Positions 5,486 to 6,339 of a DNA stretch of 6,339 nucleotides are shown piece by piece. Origin of the DNA: Oscillospiraceae bacterium (GTDB taxonomy: Bacteria; Bacillota; Clostridia; Oscillospirales; Oscillospiraceae). Numbering within the stretch: the stretch's first letter is position 1; each line of letters starts with the position of its first letter. The notes under the pieces are model-generated. The model was not told where the DNA came from. It did not search any database and worked only from the letters and a program-made list of their open reading frames with translations. Made by a program: the position numbers and the translations under genes. The stretch is from assembly GCA_009786775.1 (NCBI GenBank), contig WQRL01000111.1, forward strand, positions 1 to 6,339, given 5' to 3'.

Positions 5486-5521
5486 AAGAGGGCTGCCGCA
5501 GAATTTGCGGACAGCCCTCTT
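5486..5521 (-). terminator. Terminator of the BKACE (kce-like) gene
   Basis: AGAGGGCTGCCGCA (5487-5500) pairs with 5506-5520 with a single bulged A (5511), around a five-base loop, and A5486/T5521 extends it. It starts about 20 bases after the BKACE stop codon. On the minus strand the stem is followed by TGCTTTTC, a short U-rich tail. It insulates the downstream M23 operon from BKACE transcription. Confidence 0.75.
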
Positions 5522-5540
5522 TGTAAGTTCTGATGATAAC

Positions 5541-6339
5541 CTAGCTTGCACTCCAGGTAATAGGGTGTGTTTTCTCGTCTTTGATGCAGTTGCGTTTGAT
5601 GCCGAGGATTTCGCGGGCATCTTGGGCAGTTGCGATTTCGCGGCCTGCGAGTTTGGAGAGCTCGACTGCGCGCTCAACGAGTTGAAGGTTTGTAGCTTTT
5701 ACACCTCTTGCGAAGTAGATGTTATCTTCAAGACCGACGCGGAGGCCGTCACAGCCTAGAGCCAGGCCAGCGAGCATCATTGACATGTGGCAGAGGCCGA
5801 TGCCTGAAACGCTCCATGTTGAACCTGGGGGCAGCTTGCCGACCATGAATGCGAGGTTTTCGGCTGTGCCGGGCATTGAGCCGCCGACGCCCATTATGAA
5901 CTGGAGGTGAGCTGGCTCAGGAATGCCGTGCTTTTTAACGTAGAACATAGCTGAGTCAATGTGGCCTGTGTCGAAAATTTCAAACTCTGGCTTGACGTCG
6001 TATTTAACGACTTCTTGTGCCAAGTAGTTGAGGAAGCGGGGGTGGTTTTCAAAAACATAGGCGTTATTCCAGTTTAGTGTGTTGGGGTCAAAGGAGCACA
6101 TTTCGGGGCGCAGGGCACCGAGGTGCTGAATTCTTTTGTGATCTTCATATTCGCCGCCTGATGTTGTGAGGTTTATTACAACATCCACGCCTTCTTTGAT
6201 GCTCTTTTCGCGGACTAGTTCAACGCACTGGGTGAACTTGTCAACACACATGGATTTGTAGCCAATCTCCATTTTGCCGTCAACTTCCTTGTCTTCACGG
6301 ACATGGATATGCACGATTGATGCGCCTGCTCTTGCGCAT
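5541..6339 (-). CDS. kce: BKACE-family (3-keto-5-aminohexanoate cleavage-like) enzyme, N-terminus cut by the window edge
   Basis: The last 265 codons of a DUF849/BKACE enzyme are visible. These zinc enzymes condense a beta-keto acid with acetyl-CoA to give acetoacetate and a new acyl-CoA. The founding member, Kce, acts on 3-keto-5-aminohexanoate in lysine fermentation. Numbered from the first full codon (6338), HIHVRE at 10-15 supplies two zinc histidines (H10, H12). NLTTSGG (56-62) is the typical substrate loop, and VGLEDN near 201-206 provides the third ligand E204. Comparison with Kce, where the histidines are residues 46 and 48, implies that about 35 residues lie beyond the window. A GTG at 6314 is internal to the conserved HIH strand and is not the start, since the frame stays open to the edge (ARAGASIV precedes it). 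Family is firm. The lysine-pathway substrate is inferred, because BKACE members act on several beta-keto acids. Its promoter is outside the window. Confidence 0.88.
   Translation of the reverse strand, partial: CARAGASIVHIHVREDKEVDGKMEIGYKSMCVDKFTQCVELVREKSIKEGVDVVINLTTSGGEYEDHKRIQHLGALRPEMCSFDPNTLNWNNAYVFENHPRFLNYLAQEVVKYDVKPEFEIFDTGHIDSAMFYVKKHGIPEPAHLQFIMGVGGSMPGTAENLAFMVGKLPPGSTWSVSGIGLCHMSMMLAGLALGCDGLRVGLEDNIYFARGVKATNLQLVERAVELSKLAGREIATAQDAREILGIKRNCIKDEKTHPITWSAS

Noticed and set aside
5469..5759. 96-codon plus-strand frame opposite the end of the BKACE gene
   Set aside because: It runs through the BKACE terminator hairpin and antisense to a conserved enzyme end, with no start signals.
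1..6339. CRISPR arrays, tRNA or rRNA genes, insertion sequences
   Set aside because: No regularly spaced repeats, cloverleaf with CCA end, rRNA signature or transposase frame was found on either strand.

Overview
The window looks like a chromosomal segment of an anaerobic, probably Gram-positive (Clostridia-like Bacillota) bacterium. This rests on purine-rich GGAGG-type ribosome binding sites, near-consensus sigma-70/sigma-A promoters, a 3-keto-5-aminohexanoate cleavage (BKACE/Kce) family enzyme typical of amino-acid fermenters, an NhaC-family antiporter, and an M23 peptidase paired with an HD-GYP protein. The taxonomic reading is inference. No phage, transposon, CRISPR, rRNA or tRNA signal was seen.

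Layout from left to right. Bases 1-30 may be the tail of an upstream gene. A strong promoter (40-68) then drives a 59-residue two-helix membrane protein (102-281, +). Two stacked hairpins (290-381), the second a perfect 23-bp stem, separate it from the convergent NhaC-family antiporter gene (400-2067, -). The antiporter gene and an unrecognised 179-residue membrane protein gene (2327-2866, +) diverge from an intergenic region of about 260 bp with one good promoter in each direction. A hairpin terminator (2879-2915) lies between the end of that gene and the end of a two-gene minus-strand operon. The operon is an exported M23 metallopeptidase (4229-5284) followed 25 bp later by a tandem HD / HD-GYP protein (2965-4203). 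Its promoter (5359-5387) has an inverted repeat at the predicted transcription start. Further right come a two-tier palindrome (5424-5480), a terminator (5486-5521) and the C-terminal ~265 codons of a BKACE-family gene (5541-6339, -) whose start lies beyond the window.

Functionally, the clearest unit is the M23 / HD-GYP operon, which would couple cell-wall hydrolysis to a predicted cyclic-di-GMP phosphodiesterase. The antiporter and the BKACE enzyme fit a sodium-dependent, amino-acid-fermenting lifestyle but are separate transcription units. The two plus-strand genes encode small unknown membrane proteins and share a nearly identical extended -10 promoter. Most of the window is ordinary housekeeping or metabolic content. 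I do not see a clear new multi-gene system; the points most worth a second look are the M23/HD-GYP pairing, its +1 inverted repeat and the orphan membrane proteins.
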